From: Mesostigma viride
Taxonomy: Eukaryota; Streptophyta; Mesostigmatophyceae; Mesostigmatales; Mesostigmataceae
Assembly: GCA_009746045.1 (NCBI GenBank)
Contig: RPFO01000624.1
Span: 59,856-123,855 of the forward strand
Length of the DNA: 64,000 bases
Direction: 5' to 3'
A model generated the notes under the pieces. That model searched no databases, was not told the origin of the DNA, and was given only the letters and a program-made list of their open reading frames with translations. This document shows positions 45,783-54,305 of this stretch, piece after piece. A program made the translations under genes and the position numbers. Every line of letters starts with the position of its first letter. Within the stretch, counting starts at the first letter, position 1.

Positions 45783-46065
45783 CAGAGTGTTATGGTGTAT
45801 TACTCTCTGTAACCTCTGGAAACTCAGACGACCTATGCAAGAATCCCATACGACCTGTGTCGATGCATGAGAGGAATTTACTCTGGATTTTAAACTTGCA
45901 ATTAGAACTGCAATTCGAGACGAAATGAAAAATGTTTTCAGCATATATTGACGCGTTTTATACTGCATAAACGAATTCATTAAAAAATATAACACGTTTA
46001 CATTCGTTATCAGCTCGACAAGAGCGAAATGGCAAGCTCGTTGCCGTCGTCAACAAGACGACAAT
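45783..46065. other. Viral non-coding region between TIR and first gene
   Basis: No supported gene. AT-rich near 45965-46010 (ATTAAAAAATATAACACG). Confidence 0.5.
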
Positions 46066-46638
46066 CTACTCCTTGTCCTTGGAGTGTCCAGTCAGGCTCT
46101 TCACGTACGAGGCGGAGTTCTTCTTGTCGCCATGGCCGTGGGAGCTTGACGCTCCCTCGCGGCTCCTCTTCCTGCCATTGGAAGTGGCGGTCTTTGCGTC
46201 CTCGAAAACCTTCTTTGCCTCCTCCCATGCCTTGTAGAGCGCAATGGGGGAAATGCCTGGCTGGCGCTTGGACTTGGAGAAGCCATTGAGGAAATCGTCA
46301 ACCATCTTAACGCACCCGTCGGCTTGGTCGAGGCGAATCCACTCGCAGCGGTCCTCGACCTTCCTCGGCTTTGCCGCATTCTTCTCGTAGACCCACTCGA
46401 CGCAAATTTTTGGCGTCTTGCGGTCGACATCGTCATATCCGGCGTCGTGAATCTTGAAGACCTCGCAGGTAGGTCCGGTGCCTCCAACAGCACCTTCGTT
46501 TCCGGAAAGAAGGGAGACCTTGTGCATCAGGTGTGCGAGCTGGTCAGATATCTTTGTCTGGCCGTCCTCGAGACCATCGAGGATTTTTCCAAGCATTGCC
46601 AACGCCTTCTCGCAAGGCCCTGCGTTTCGGGAAGCCAT
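46066..46638 (-). CDS. PLV protein of unknown function, basic C-terminus
   Basis: ATG at 46638 chosen (MASRNAGPCEKALAMLGKIL); the frame also runs 33 codons upstream without ATG. 190 residues: a helical N-terminus with heptad-like hydrophobics (AMLGKILDGLEDGQTKI), a central region with EWVYEKNAAKPRKVEDRCEW, and a lysine/serine-rich tail (NGRKRSREGASSSHGHGDKK) likely to bind nucleic acid or enter the nucleus. No family recognised. It is the outermost gene of the structural block next to the left TIR. Confidence 0.6.
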   Translation of the reverse strand: MASRNAGPCEKALAMLGKILDGLEDGQTKISDQLAHLMHKVSLLSGNEGAVGGTGPTCEVFKIHDAGYDDVDRKTPKICVEWVYEKNAAKPRKVEDRCEWIRLDQADGCVKMVDDFLNGFSKSKRQPGISPIALYKAWEEAKKVFEDAKTATSNGRKRSREGASSSHGHGDKKNSASYVKSLTGHSKDKE

Positions 46639-46965
46639 GGCTACCGGCAGAGAGCTTGGCAACGTGAGATGCGTGACTTGCACGTGATTTTGCCTATTTG
46701 TGCACAATGTGCCAAGGTCCGTTACGGCTGCTGGCACGGCCTGGACAGGACGCGAAGGTGGCTGGACTTGTACAAGTGTCGAACTTGGCTAAATTTCGGA
46801 GCGATGCAAGTCTAAGGTGGCCTCTACCACGTGGCGAGTTCTGGGACGTGAATTTAGGTAAAAAGACTCGTAAGCGTGCGAGTAATCAACTGGGTCACTT
46901 GTCAAGCGCCTGAACGAAGATTCTAGAGTGTCCACGAGAGTGAATTTTCCGAAGCAACCACCCAT

Positions 46966-47265
46966 ATATATTTCGTAGAGGGCCAGCGGGCCCCATGGTC
47001 GGCGCGGACCTGGACGTCATATTGGCGTCAGCGCCTGTCGGTGGCGCTGACTCGGGCCATGGCTGACATCATGCTCCGCCGTACGCGGGCTGATTTTGCG
47101 GTGCAGCAGGGCTATTAGGTTCCTCCCGTTAGGCGTTTCCATTGGTCTTATCGTAGTATAGAGCTTTGACATGGCTCTGTATATAGGTTTATAGCTGGGC
47201 GTTTGCTTTGGTTTGAGTGATTTCACTCTGCTGTAAGTAATTATATTTTTAATATATTTCGTAGA
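46966..47265 (+). mobile_element. Restriction-like-endonuclease LINE, copy 3, inserted in the PLV
   Basis: The insert 46980-47251 is flanked by the identical 14-bp ATATATTTCGTAGA at 46966-46979 and 47252-47265. It is the 3' terminal part of the family at 36048-37249, nearly identical to copy 2. It sits three bases beyond the stop codon of the next viral gene. Confidence 0.93.
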
Positions 47266-47267
47266 AA

Positions 47268-47777
47268 TTACTTGCCATGACAATTGCACTTGTTGAACCC
47301 GCGAATCTTTTCAAAACGTAGGATGCATACAAAACCACCCGTCTGCACCGGTGGGAATTGAGTCTCGTTTCCGTCAAGTCTGTCAATGTACGACGCTCCT
47401 ACCGTAATATGTCCTCCGTTTCTGAACAGGTGTGGGTTCTTTAGGTTAAAAAATGCGTGTTCGTTGATCATGGCGTAAGAAAGGATGTCCCCGTCTGTTC
47501 CACCCATGACAGTCTCGTTGCATAAAACAATGCAATCCTGTTGGTTATGCTCACCACCGGAGAAACTCGGGGAAACAAGCCCGACAATAGCACGGTCCTC
47601 ATCAACAGGCACTGCGTCAACGTAGGCATAATGCACACCACCGCGCCATGTACTGTCAATGATGGGCGCCCTCGGGTCTGGTTTGATTCTAAATTGACGT
47701 AACCCGGTGGTGGAGTCAATCACGTTTTCAGAGGCCTTGGAATCTAGCACTATTTGATAATAAGTTGGGTATTCCAT
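47268..47777 (-). CDS. PLV small structural-protein candidate
   Basis: ATG at 47777; 169 residues. Rich in beta-forming residues and turns (YYQIVLDSKASENV, RAIVGLVSPSFSGGEH, GGFVCILRFEKIRGF), no transmembrane segment or signal peptide, and Cys pair CNCHGK at the end. It lies between two structural-block genes and just upstream of the LINE insertion. Jelly-roll or beta-sandwich virion protein is inferred from position and composition only. Confidence 0.55.
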   Translation of the reverse strand: MEYPTYYQIVLDSKASENVIDSTTGLRQFRIKPDPRAPIIDSTWRGGVHYAYVDAVPVDEDRAIVGLVSPSFSGGEHNQQDCIVLCNETVMGGTDGDILSYAMINEHAFFNLKNPHLFRNGGHITVGASYIDRLDGNETQFPPVQTGGFVCILRFEKIRGFNKCNCHGK

Positions 47778-47810
47778 TGCTTTATTACAAATTGGAAGAG
47801 ATAATAGTTT

Positions 47811-49502
47811 CTACGCTGGGATGGTGGCGGGAGTGCCCCACTTGGCCACGAGGTACCCGCGGATCCGTTCAAGTTCCGCTGACGTTTTGGCGGTGTTGTA
47901 GATTAGGATCTCGCCAATCCACCCATCGAAGGCACGACTTGCGTTGCTCGATTCTCCTCCGATAGAGAGATTTCCTGAACCAGTCGTAGGGTCCGATCCA
48001 ATTCTATTATAACCAGCTCTTCCATCGAAGCGGGTGACAAACTCATTTGTGCTGCTGTTGCATGAAATCGCCATGACGTGTGGTACGTTGTCGAAGAATT
48101 CCGCCCTGGTGCACACGAGTTCGTATACATTATTGGGAGGGAAGATGGCAACGGCCTGTACATCTGGATGGTACACTACTACATAACTATTGTTATTTGA
48201 CGACCCAAGCATATACCCTCTGACACCCGTATACCCCCCTACTACTGGATACGTCGCAGTCGTTAGCTGTTTGGCGACTAGGAGGATGCTCGTGTTGGTC
48301 CCGATCGCCCCCCAAAAGGTGCTTGCGGACGTTAAGTAGCCCGCGCGCGAGTTGATAAAGCGAAGGGATTGTTTCGAGTTCAGTTCCGTCGTTGCCAACG
48401 TCGGACATTTGGCGGAAGTGTCCTGAGTCATGTGGTACCCGTTCGGCCCCTTGTCGTTCATCCGCATCACATTCCCGTTCGCTGCGCTATGGACGGCAGT
48501 CCCCGTCGTGTCGCTGAACACCGTGGCGCTGTCGGACGGATCGTACCACGCGAACAGTGCGGGGTCTGTTGCCGGGTTGTAATAGTACGTGAATGACAGC
48601 GTGTTGGATGCTGTGTTTCCAAGCCCTGACGTTGCGCTCGTCACGGTGCCCGCGCCCACGCTTACCGTCGTCACAAAGTCCGACATGGTAGGGGTTACAT
48701 AAAATGTGTACGTGGCGCCACTTCCCAGCAAGTTGGACGCGGTTCCGTTGGTGACGGCGATGTCGCCCAATGCGAACCCGGTAACCGACGTGCTAAAGGT
48801 GGCCGTCACTGGGTAAATGGCACCCATTGGGGTTCCGGACGCAAGAGTCACCGTCGGATTTGCCGAGTATGTGAACGACAGCGCGTTAGAGGCCGCGTTG
48901 GCGTTCCCTGTCGATGCGTCCAGGACAGTGCCCGCGCCCACACTGATGAACGTGGCGGTGTTGGAGGTCGTGGGCGTCACCTGGAAGGAGTACGACGCCC
49001 CGCTGCCGGTCAGGTTGGCGGCGGTCCCGTTGGTCACGGTGATATCGCCCAACGCGAACCCCGTCACCGACCTGCTGAACGTGGCTGTCACGTCCACGGG
49101 TGATGAGGATGGCGTCAAGCCCGCGGTCGTCGCGAGGGTTACCGTTGGAGGTGGCGAATACGTGAAGACTAACGGAGTTGCTGCGGTGTTGCCGGTTCCT
49201 AGCACGCTACTTGCTGCGTTCCCTCCAACAGTGACTGTTGTCAGTGAATAAGCTACAGCTGGAGTCACAGAGAATGTGTAAGAGGCGCCGCTACCCGTTA
49301 AACCAGATGCAGTACCATTTATGACAACGATATCACCCAAGGTGAACCCGGTGACTGTTTCGCTGAATGCTGCTGTCATTGTAATCGGTACCGCGCTAGG
49401 ATACAGTCCGTGTGTAGTTGTTAACGTGATTGACGGCGCTGTCCTTGCCGGTTTGCGCTTCTTGCGAATCAAAGCAGGACAAATACCATAATCAAACGAC
49501 AT
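47811..49502 (-). CDS. PLV adhesin/fibre candidate: three bacterial Ig-like repeats plus LamG-like domain
   Basis: ATG at 49502; 563 residues. A short basic N-terminus (RKKRKPARTAP) is followed by three Ig-like repeats of about 90 residues (roughly 27-115, 117-205, 207-295), each with the pattern VTATFSxxVTGFxLGDIxVTNGTA then GSGxxYxFxVTP, which is the bacterial Big_12-type domain. From about 310 to the end is a concanavalin/LamG-like domain (AWYDPSDSATVF ... FDGWIGEILIYNTAKTSAELERIRGYLVAKWG), a fold that binds carbohydrate. The layout suggests a virion fibre or host-binding protein anchored by the basic end. Ig repeats of this kind are common in bacterial surface proteins, so the gene was probably acquired by transfer. 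The frame is fully open. Confidence 0.75.
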   Translation of the reverse strand: MSFDYGICPALIRKKRKPARTAPSITLTTTHGLYPSAVPITMTAAFSETVTGFTLGDIVVINGTASGLTGSGASYTFSVTPAVAYSLTTVTVGGNAASSVLGTGNTAATPLVFTYSPPPTVTLATTAGLTPSSSPVDVTATFSRSVTGFALGDITVTNGTAANLTGSGASYSFQVTPTTSNTATFISVGAGTVLDASTGNANAASNALSFTYSANPTVTLASGTPMGAIYPVTATFSTSVTGFALGDIAVTNGTASNLLGSGATYTFYVTPTMSDFVTTVSVGAGTVTSATSGLGNTASNTLSFTYYYNPATDPALFAWYDPSDSATVFSDTTGTAVHSAANGNVMRMNDKGPNGYHMTQDTSAKCPTLATTELNSKQSLRFINSRAGYLTSASTFWGAIGTNTSILLVAKQLTTATYPVVGGYTGVRGYMLGSSNNNSYVVVYHPDVQAVAIFPPNNVYELVCTRAEFFDNVPHVMAISCNSSTNEFVTRFDGRAGYNRIGSDPTTGSGNLSIGGESSNASRAFDGWIGEILIYNTAKTSAELERIRGYLVAKWGTPATIPA

Positions 49503-49528
49503 GGAGCTAATATAATATCATCGTCACA

Positions 49529-49699
49529 TTATTTTTTAGAGTTTGGTAGCGGATACTTGAAGGTGGGGAGAAGGGGCAATGCTCGTCTAGCTGGCATTGT
49601 CATGGACAGACCAGAATCTGCCATTTCAGGAATGTCAAAAATCAACTTCAACCTGTTAAACGGATTAGCTGTGATGCTAGGGTCTCGAAAGTAGTCCAT
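49529..49699 (-). CDS. Small PLV peptide, 56 residues
   Basis: ATG at 49699 (MDYFRDPSITANPFNRLKLI), ending in LPLLPTFKYPLPNSKK with TAA at 49529. It fits exactly between adhesin and capsid genes on the same strand with short AT-rich gaps, which argues that it is real. Function unknown; a minor virion or cementing peptide is possible. Confidence 0.5.
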   Translation of the reverse strand: MDYFRDPSITANPFNRLKLIFDIPEMADSGLSMTMPARRALPLLPTFKYPLPNSKK

Positions 49700-49727
49700 C
49701 GTTTGTCATTACACACGTATATATTTT

Positions 49728-51038
49728 TTAGAGGTACACGGCTGCCTGCCTGCCTGCAGCAATGTCCATCTTCGATTCGCATTCCGTGAAGAGGTAGGAA
49801 ATACAGTCCGTTGCTCCCTTCTCGACTCGCAGCGTAACCACCGATGCAGTGCCACGAAGGTCAAGCCCGCTCATGTACTCTGGACCGGCACATGGCATAT
49901 TAAGGTGACACGCCATCGTGAAGTTGTTGTTTAGCCACGTGGTAGGAGTCATGCCCTCACGAACACAGGACAAAACATTCCCTTGGTCACCGAACGCGGA
50001 CAACAGATTGATCCACGCCTCCGTTGCGTTCGTACGGTATCCAGGCGCCAGGTTGGATCCGTTGATGTCGTATTGGTAGGAAGTCATACCATCCGCGATG
50101 TGATTGAACATCGTATTGCCAGATGCGTTGGTCACGTCCGCGCCGGCAGCAACCTGAATCGCCAGGAGTTTGCTGGCGGACGCGGAAGACAGCGACGCCT
50201 TGATGGCATAGGGAGTGCGAGTCCCGAGCGACTGTTTGGTGGACTGCCACGTCCGCCACTTGAAGGAGAGAGTTCCACCCTCGGCAAGCCTGGACGAGAA
50301 AATCTGGCCCACGATATCTTCTTGGAACCTGTACGTGTCGATGCTAAAGTGGATGTTGCTCAGTTCGAAACCAACACCTGTCGCTGCTGGAACGGCCACG
50401 ATGCCATCGCCTGCTGAGGCTGCCTGAACGACGCTAGGGAGCATCACCCCTCCGTCCATGAGTGTGATTCGGATCTCGATGGGGGGGAAGAGACTCAGAT
50501 CCACGATCCGAGGCTCGCCACTCAGGAATCCCAAAAAGTGGTCAATGACGCCGTCCACTGCGGTGTTTGCCTTCACGTTGTTTGTGAGAGCGCCAGCCGC
50601 ATCAGCAATGACGATGTTGTTATTCTTCGACCAACCAGCGGGAGCCTGCGCGAGATTGTACTCGACACCGCCGTGCACCGAGAGCAGCGTATGGAACAGC
50701 TGGGAGTAGTCGTTGATGCTGTCGACGGTCTGACCTCCTGCCAGTACCTCGAGGCGCCTGATGATGGAGGACGTGTACGCGGGGAACTTTGCGAACCCCG
50801 CCGTGGTCGTGGGGGTCCCCGTGAAAAACATTGCGAAGGAGTGCAAGTCCACGAACCCGGACGTGGGGAGGCGGACCGCGACCACAGACCCTTGTTTGAT
50901 GCCGTCGCTTGCTGAGAGGGTGCTGAGATGGACTCGTTGAGTCGTGTGCTGACCCAGCGCCTTCACGAGGTATTGCATGGACTTGGGGATAGCGCGCGAG
51001 TACCAGGAATTGTCCGAAGCCATAGATTGTGTATACAT
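49728..51038 (-). CDS. PLV major capsid protein (double jelly-roll)
   Basis: ATG at 51038, with an alternative ATG at 51023 (MASDNSWYSRAIP). 436 residues, a usual length for PLV capsid proteins. Recognisable blocks: the first jelly roll with VVAVRLPTSGFVDLHSFAMF, the characteristic SIIRRLEVLAGGQTVDSIND followed by YSQLFHTLL (PLV capsids have a similar IQRIEVxxGGxxLExIxxYN), SLFPPIEIRITL, and the second half with IHFSIDTYRFQED and FKWRTWQS. It forms the trimeric building block of the icosahedral shell. Fully open. Neighbours are small virion candidates. Confidence 0.8.
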   Translation of the reverse strand: MYTQSMASDNSWYSRAIPKSMQYLVKALGQHTTQRVHLSTLSASDGIKQGSVVAVRLPTSGFVDLHSFAMFFTGTPTTTAGFAKFPAYTSSIIRRLEVLAGGQTVDSINDYSQLFHTLLSVHGGVEYNLAQAPAGWSKNNNIVIADAAGALTNNVKANTAVDGVIDHFLGFLSGEPRIVDLSLFPPIEIRITLMDGGVMLPSVVQAASAGDGIVAVPAATGVGFELSNIHFSIDTYRFQEDIVGQIFSSRLAEGGTLSFKWRTWQSTKQSLGTRTPYAIKASLSSASASKLLAIQVAAGADVTNASGNTMFNHIADGMTSYQYDINGSNLAPGYRTNATEAWINLLSAFGDQGNVLSCVREGMTPTTWLNNNFTMACHLNMPCAGPEYMSGLDLRGTASVVTLRVEKGATDCISYLFTECESKMDIAAGRQAAVYL

Positions 51039-51053
51039 TCGAATGAGATATTT

Positions 51054-51410
51054 TTACTGAAGAAGCTGGCCGAGTATGGGATTTTTTACCTTCGCTCCAT
51101 CAACCCGTCTTTCGAGGTTGGACAAGGCGCTCAGACCAGTGTTTGCGACCGAGTACGCTTTCCCGAGCAGCGTACTCTTCGCGATCATGTTGGATGGGAT
51201 GTGTCCGAGCGCGGAATCGACAATGCCCGCCGCCTGTTTGGCAGCCCGCGCCCCGTCGCCAATTTTTGAGATGACTTCGCCAGCGACGTGCCCGGCTTTC
51301 TTGACAGCTGACACGATGGCCGCCCCGTCGCCGACCCTCTTGATAGCGTTGCCGGCAAACTCTCCCACGCGTCTAGCCACGTTTCCGATTGCTCCAAAAT
51401 TAACTTTCAT
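51054..51410 (-). CDS. Small Gly/Ala/Lys-rich amphipathic PLV protein
   Basis: ATG at 51410 (MKVNFGAIGNVARRVGEFAG) chosen over non-ATG upstream codons. 118 residues with repeated G-[DN]-GA motifs and amphipathic helices (NAIKRVGDGAAIVSAVKKAG, EVISKIGDGARAAKQAAG). The start overlaps the end of the upstream gene by 11 bases. The membrane-active helix pattern recalls small internal virion proteins such as adenovirus pVI, but this is only a resemblance in composition. Confidence 0.6.
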   Translation of the reverse strand: MKVNFGAIGNVARRVGEFAGNAIKRVGDGAAIVSAVKKAGHVAGEVISKIGDGARAAKQAAGIVDSALGHIPSNMIAKSTLLGKAYSVANTGLSALSNLERRVDGAKVKNPILGQLLQ

Positions 51411-52262
51411 CGTCCTCGATAGTACTAGATGGCTGAGAAATAAATCTGGTTTGTGGCTGGACGGTCCTGTCAAGGGCCATATACTTCAAAACGCTCCCGA
51501 TCTTCCTCGCCTCTATTCCCATCGCCTTCTGAGGGCTTATGCGGAAGGAGAGCTGAAGAGCCCAATCCGAGTAGACAGTTATAGGAGCGTCGTCCTCGTC
51601 GAGCAGTCGGATCGTGATGTTGCTGGGAGAGTCCTTGAGATGCTGCCACAAAGGGGTCGCTGCCTGCCAAACAATGGGTTCTAAGAACTGCGACATGTTG
51701 GGACAGACGGCCAAAAGGCCTCCATATCCCGTGCCTGTCGACGATGATATCACGTTTCCTCGAACGATGTCGCTGTATACATACACCATTCTCAGTCTCC
51801 CATTCGTTGCTGGCCGGTTGCTAGCGAGGACACCTGTGAAAGGATATGATCCTTCCATGAGCCCCAACACCCGGCCCGTGGGCTCATCCACCGCGACAGA
51901 GAACTCGGTGGCATTTGTCACGGTAAAAGACTAGTCGCCCTGTTGTACGTGACCGAGAACCCAGGATCTACCGCCTTCAAAGCTTCCTCTATGTTTTTTC
52001 GGTTTTCGATAGTCGTGTACGAGCCGAGCGGCAAGGTCACCTTCGTAGGGGACTCGCTGCCAGACAAACGGACAGTGAAGTATCGGTTTCCTTCGCTGAT
52101 GTGAGTCTGTTCAAACGGGATGGTCATGAGGGTAAGCCCGACGTCGTGATAATCGTCAAGGAGTCCCGCCGGGATGTCCCATACCGGATCCACTAGCGTC
52201 CCGCGAGTTCGGTTCTCCGTGCGAAGAGTGAGTGTCAGCGTTTCCTGGATGAACTCCTTCAT
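51400..52262 (-). pseudogene. PLV minor capsid (penton-like) protein, one frameshift
   Basis: ATG at 52262 opens MKEFIQETLTLTLRTENRTR. The first frame contains FEQTHISEGNRYFTVRLSG and the marker LPLGSYTTIENRKNIEEALK, followed by DPGFSVTYN, where it stops at 51918. The next block (ATEFSVAVDEPTGRVLGLME) continues the same logic in the -1 frame to the stop at 51400. The LPxGxYTxIxxIxxAL then PGFSVTYN then TGRxLGLM order is typical of minor structural proteins of PLVs and Mavericks. The frame change lies in 51920-51940; a mutation or read error is more likely than programmed shifting because no good slippery heptamer is present. Confidence 0.6.
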
Positions 52263-52500
52263 CGGCCACTTCTTCTGACAATAGCTCAGAAGTAATTTCG
52301 TTTGTCCCAAAAACCTTGACGACGCCTTCCTCAATTTTCGCCGATGCCCTTTTCATGGCGCGCCTTGTCTTCCCTGTGAGTGGCTTCTTCTTACAGTAGA
52401 GCATGGCTGCCTCAATGAACTCTCGTGGGACATTTGGATGGAGGGTCATCCATTGAGAGATCTCGAGCATCTCGGCGTCAGTGAACAGCGGGCTGCTCAT
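52156..52500 (-). CDS. PLV protein of unknown function, 114 residues
   Basis: ATG at 52500 (MSSPLFTDAEMLEISQWMTL). A helical N-terminus is followed by a basic stretch (YCKKKPLTGKTRRAMKRASA) and an acidic to polar tail. It starts two bases after the stop of the zinc-finger gene and overlaps the start of the penton-like gene by about 107 bp in another frame. The overlapped tail may be fortuitous. Confidence 0.5.
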   Translation of the reverse strand: MSSPLFTDAEMLEISQWMTLHPNVPREFIEAAMLYCKKKPLTGKTRRAMKRASAKIEEGVVKVFGTNEITSELLSEEVADEGVHPGNADTHSSHGEPNSRDASGSGMGHPGGTP

Positions 52501-52502
52501 GT

Positions 52503-53006
52503 TTACTCTTCTGTGAGATTTTTTTCAGCGCCTTCTTTTGGAATTCCCACGACCGTGTTGTGGACCCTCCTGAGATGCAGCAGGAGGTTTTTTTCGTTTG
52601 CGAACGTGCTCTTACACCCGGGTTGTGGGCATTTCCACCTCGCGCCTCCCACCTGGACTCGTTTCCCGACAGGTACACCCGCAGGCTCCGGGGGTGCCGC
52701 CACTGCTTCATCGACGACAACCGGTTCGGGAGCCGGCGCGACAGGGGCCGGTTGGGCATACGCGGACAATGGGGGGTACGCGACCGGTCTAGAGTTCGCC
52801 ATCACTGACGCCATGAGAAGGGCATCCTTGAACCCTCGCGCCTCTGCGACCTTCCCTTTGTTCACCGCTCTTCGGACCGGCGCGCTGTGGATGACAATGG
52901 TGTTGGTCGATGAAGCGGTCACCTGCGACTGGGGTGCGACCTTACGCTTCGGTTTTCCCCTTTTACTTGAAGGACGGCGCCGTGCTGATTTCTGACGCCT
53001 TGCCAT
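52503..53006 (-). CDS. PLV C2H2 zinc-finger protein with basic N-terminus
   Basis: ATG at 53006; 167 residues. The N-terminus is strongly basic (ARRQKSARRRPSSKRGKPKR), as in DNA-condensing or nuclear proteins. The middle is Pro/Ala-rich (PAPVAPAPEPVVVDEAV). The C-terminus carries one classical finger, KCPQPGCKSTF then HLRRVH (C-x4-C-x12-H-x4-H). A DNA-binding role in genome packaging or regulation is likely. Stop and next start are two bases apart. Confidence 0.7.
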   Translation of the reverse strand: MARRQKSARRRPSSKRGKPKRKVAPQSQVTASSTNTIVIHSAPVRRAVNKGKVAEARGFKDALLMASVMANSRPVAYPPLSAYAQPAPVAPAPEPVVVDEAVAAPPEPAGVPVGKRVQVGGARWKCPQPGCKSTFANEKNLLLHLRRVHNTVVGIPKEGAEKNLTEE

Positions 53007-53028
53007 TTCTGCATATAATCATAGATTT

Positions 53029-53562
53029 TTATAACGTCCAAGTGAGGGTCTTGTTAGTCGACACGGCCATTTTTCCAGCGCGCGACTTGCAAAACGCCGT
53101 AGACAACGCTATGTTTGTTGACGTGTCAGTGGTGATGCGAGGAATCCGCAATGCGATTTCAAACACCCCGTCATCCTCCTCGTATCCTGAAACAACATTC
53201 CAGTTGCTGCCAATTATAACGTTTACCGGCCAGACGGACAGGCCGCTAGCCGTTAAGCGATATGGGTTTGATATGTCGAGAATCGTTGGTGGGTTGTTAT
53301 CAAATGTTAACCTGACAAGGATATTGGTCAACGCGGTCGGAAGAGTTAGTTCCGATTGCGTGGCCGGGTCGTGGAAAGACATCACAGCCACGGGGCGCCA
53401 TGCCAAAATTGCGGAAGCGGGTAGTCGTATATGGGCTGCCTCAAACCGACCCAGAGTCTGCTTCCAAAATCGTGTGCGATATACGCCTAGTTTCTCGGAC
53501 ATCTTCATACAGGGCCACGTCCATCCCGTGATTGCCGCCAATTGACGACAGGCTTGAACCAT
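53029..53562 (-). CDS. PLV virion-protein candidate
   Basis: Open from ATG 53562; the internal ATG at 53511 (MKMSEKLGVYRTRFWKQTL) may be the true start as it reduces overlap with the upstream gene. Beta-rich with ALTNILVRLTFDNNPPTILD, WPVNVIIGSNWNVVSG and VFEIALRIPRITTDTS, resembling a single jelly-roll layout. No signal peptide. Unknown family. Confidence 0.55.
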   Translation of the reverse strand: MVQACRQLAAITGWTWPCMKMSEKLGVYRTRFWKQTLGRFEAAHIRLPASAILAWRPVAVMSFHDPATQSELTLPTALTNILVRLTFDNNPPTILDISNPYRLTASGLSVWPVNVIIGSNWNVVSGYEEDDGVFEIALRIPRITTDTSTNIALSTAFCKSRAGKMAVSTNKTLTWTL

Positions 53563-53893
53563 AATAGTAGCTTAGGCTAGAAGCAAATAAAAGCGGGCTC
53601 GGGCCAGATACTGTTGGATCTAATACCTGGAACGTCACGGTCGCCAAATGGATCATACCAGTAACTGGAGGATCAACCAGTGAAATATGATCACAGGTTA
53701 TGTCAACGTACGACGAGGATTTTGAAATCGTGGTTGTAGAAAAACCGCCAGTCCACGCTTCTCCAACGACTACGTTGATAAGCAACGGATCATTGCTCAA
53801 CTTGGTGTTTGAAAATCCCAGTCTTACATAAAACTTCCTCACCGACTGACGAGCTGGTAGAATCCCATATATTTTGGCAGTATATTGGTTCAT
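53441..53893 (-). CDS. PLV virion-protein candidate
   Basis: ATG at 53893 (MNQYTAKIYGILPARQSVRK); 150 residues, beta-rich (PLLINVVVGEAWTGGFSTTT, GMIHLATVTFQVLD). The start overlaps the stop of the upstream relic as AAATGA. The end overlaps the next gene in another frame. Unknown function; grouped with structural genes by position. Confidence 0.55.
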   Translation of the reverse strand: MNQYTAKIYGILPARQSVRKFYVRLGFSNTKLSNDPLLINVVVGEAWTGGFSTTTISKSSSYVDITCDHISLVDPPVTGMIHLATVTFQVLDPTVSGPSPLLFASSLSYYYGSSLSSIGGNHGMDVALYEDVRETRRISHTILEADSGSV

Positions 53894-54268
53894 TTGCACG
53901 CCGTATTGAACATCTGGACCGTACGTATGACACTCTCATTTGTGAGTGTTAGCTCCTTGAACCAAGTATCCGCCACACCCGGTACGGGTTTTGTGACGCT
54001 ATATTTGCCAAAAATGCTACAATTCCTCGACGAGGTGGACCTGTGACGCAGCTCCAACACGTCTCCGACGGCGTGTACGATCCGGAGGTTGTTGGTTTTT
54101 AGGAGTCGAACTCTATGTCTTGTAGGTCATCTTTGATTGGCCAGACATACGCGCCGTGGTACTCTCCGCTCAAGTGGAAAATTGGTCGGAGGGGCATCGG
54201 AATGTACGGGTCAATAATGTCTGTAGGATGGTTGTAAATATACCGGACGAGTTTGAGATTTTAGTCAT
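53890..54268 (-). pseudogene. Broken small PLV gene
   Basis: ATG at 54268 (MTKISNSSGI) leads by frame changes into DPYIPMPLRPIFHLSGEYHG then KDDLQDIEFDS and, in a third frame, NNLRIVHAVGDVLELRHRST to VQMFNTACK, with TGA at 53890-53892. The segments fit one protein of about 125 residues with two frameshifts (near 54245 and 54105). The stop-start overlap with the next gene supports that this was a gene. Confidence 0.5.
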
Positions 54269-54305
54269 TCACTAAGTTTTGAGGAGTTGTTTTGATATAT
54301 AACGC

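Noticed and set aside
47811-49502. Plus-strand 144-codon frame over 48817-49251
   Set aside because: Antisense of the Ig repeats.
51918-51945. Programmed -1 frameshift signal
   Set aside because: No X-XXY-YYZ heptamer in the right phase; kept only as a low-interest question.
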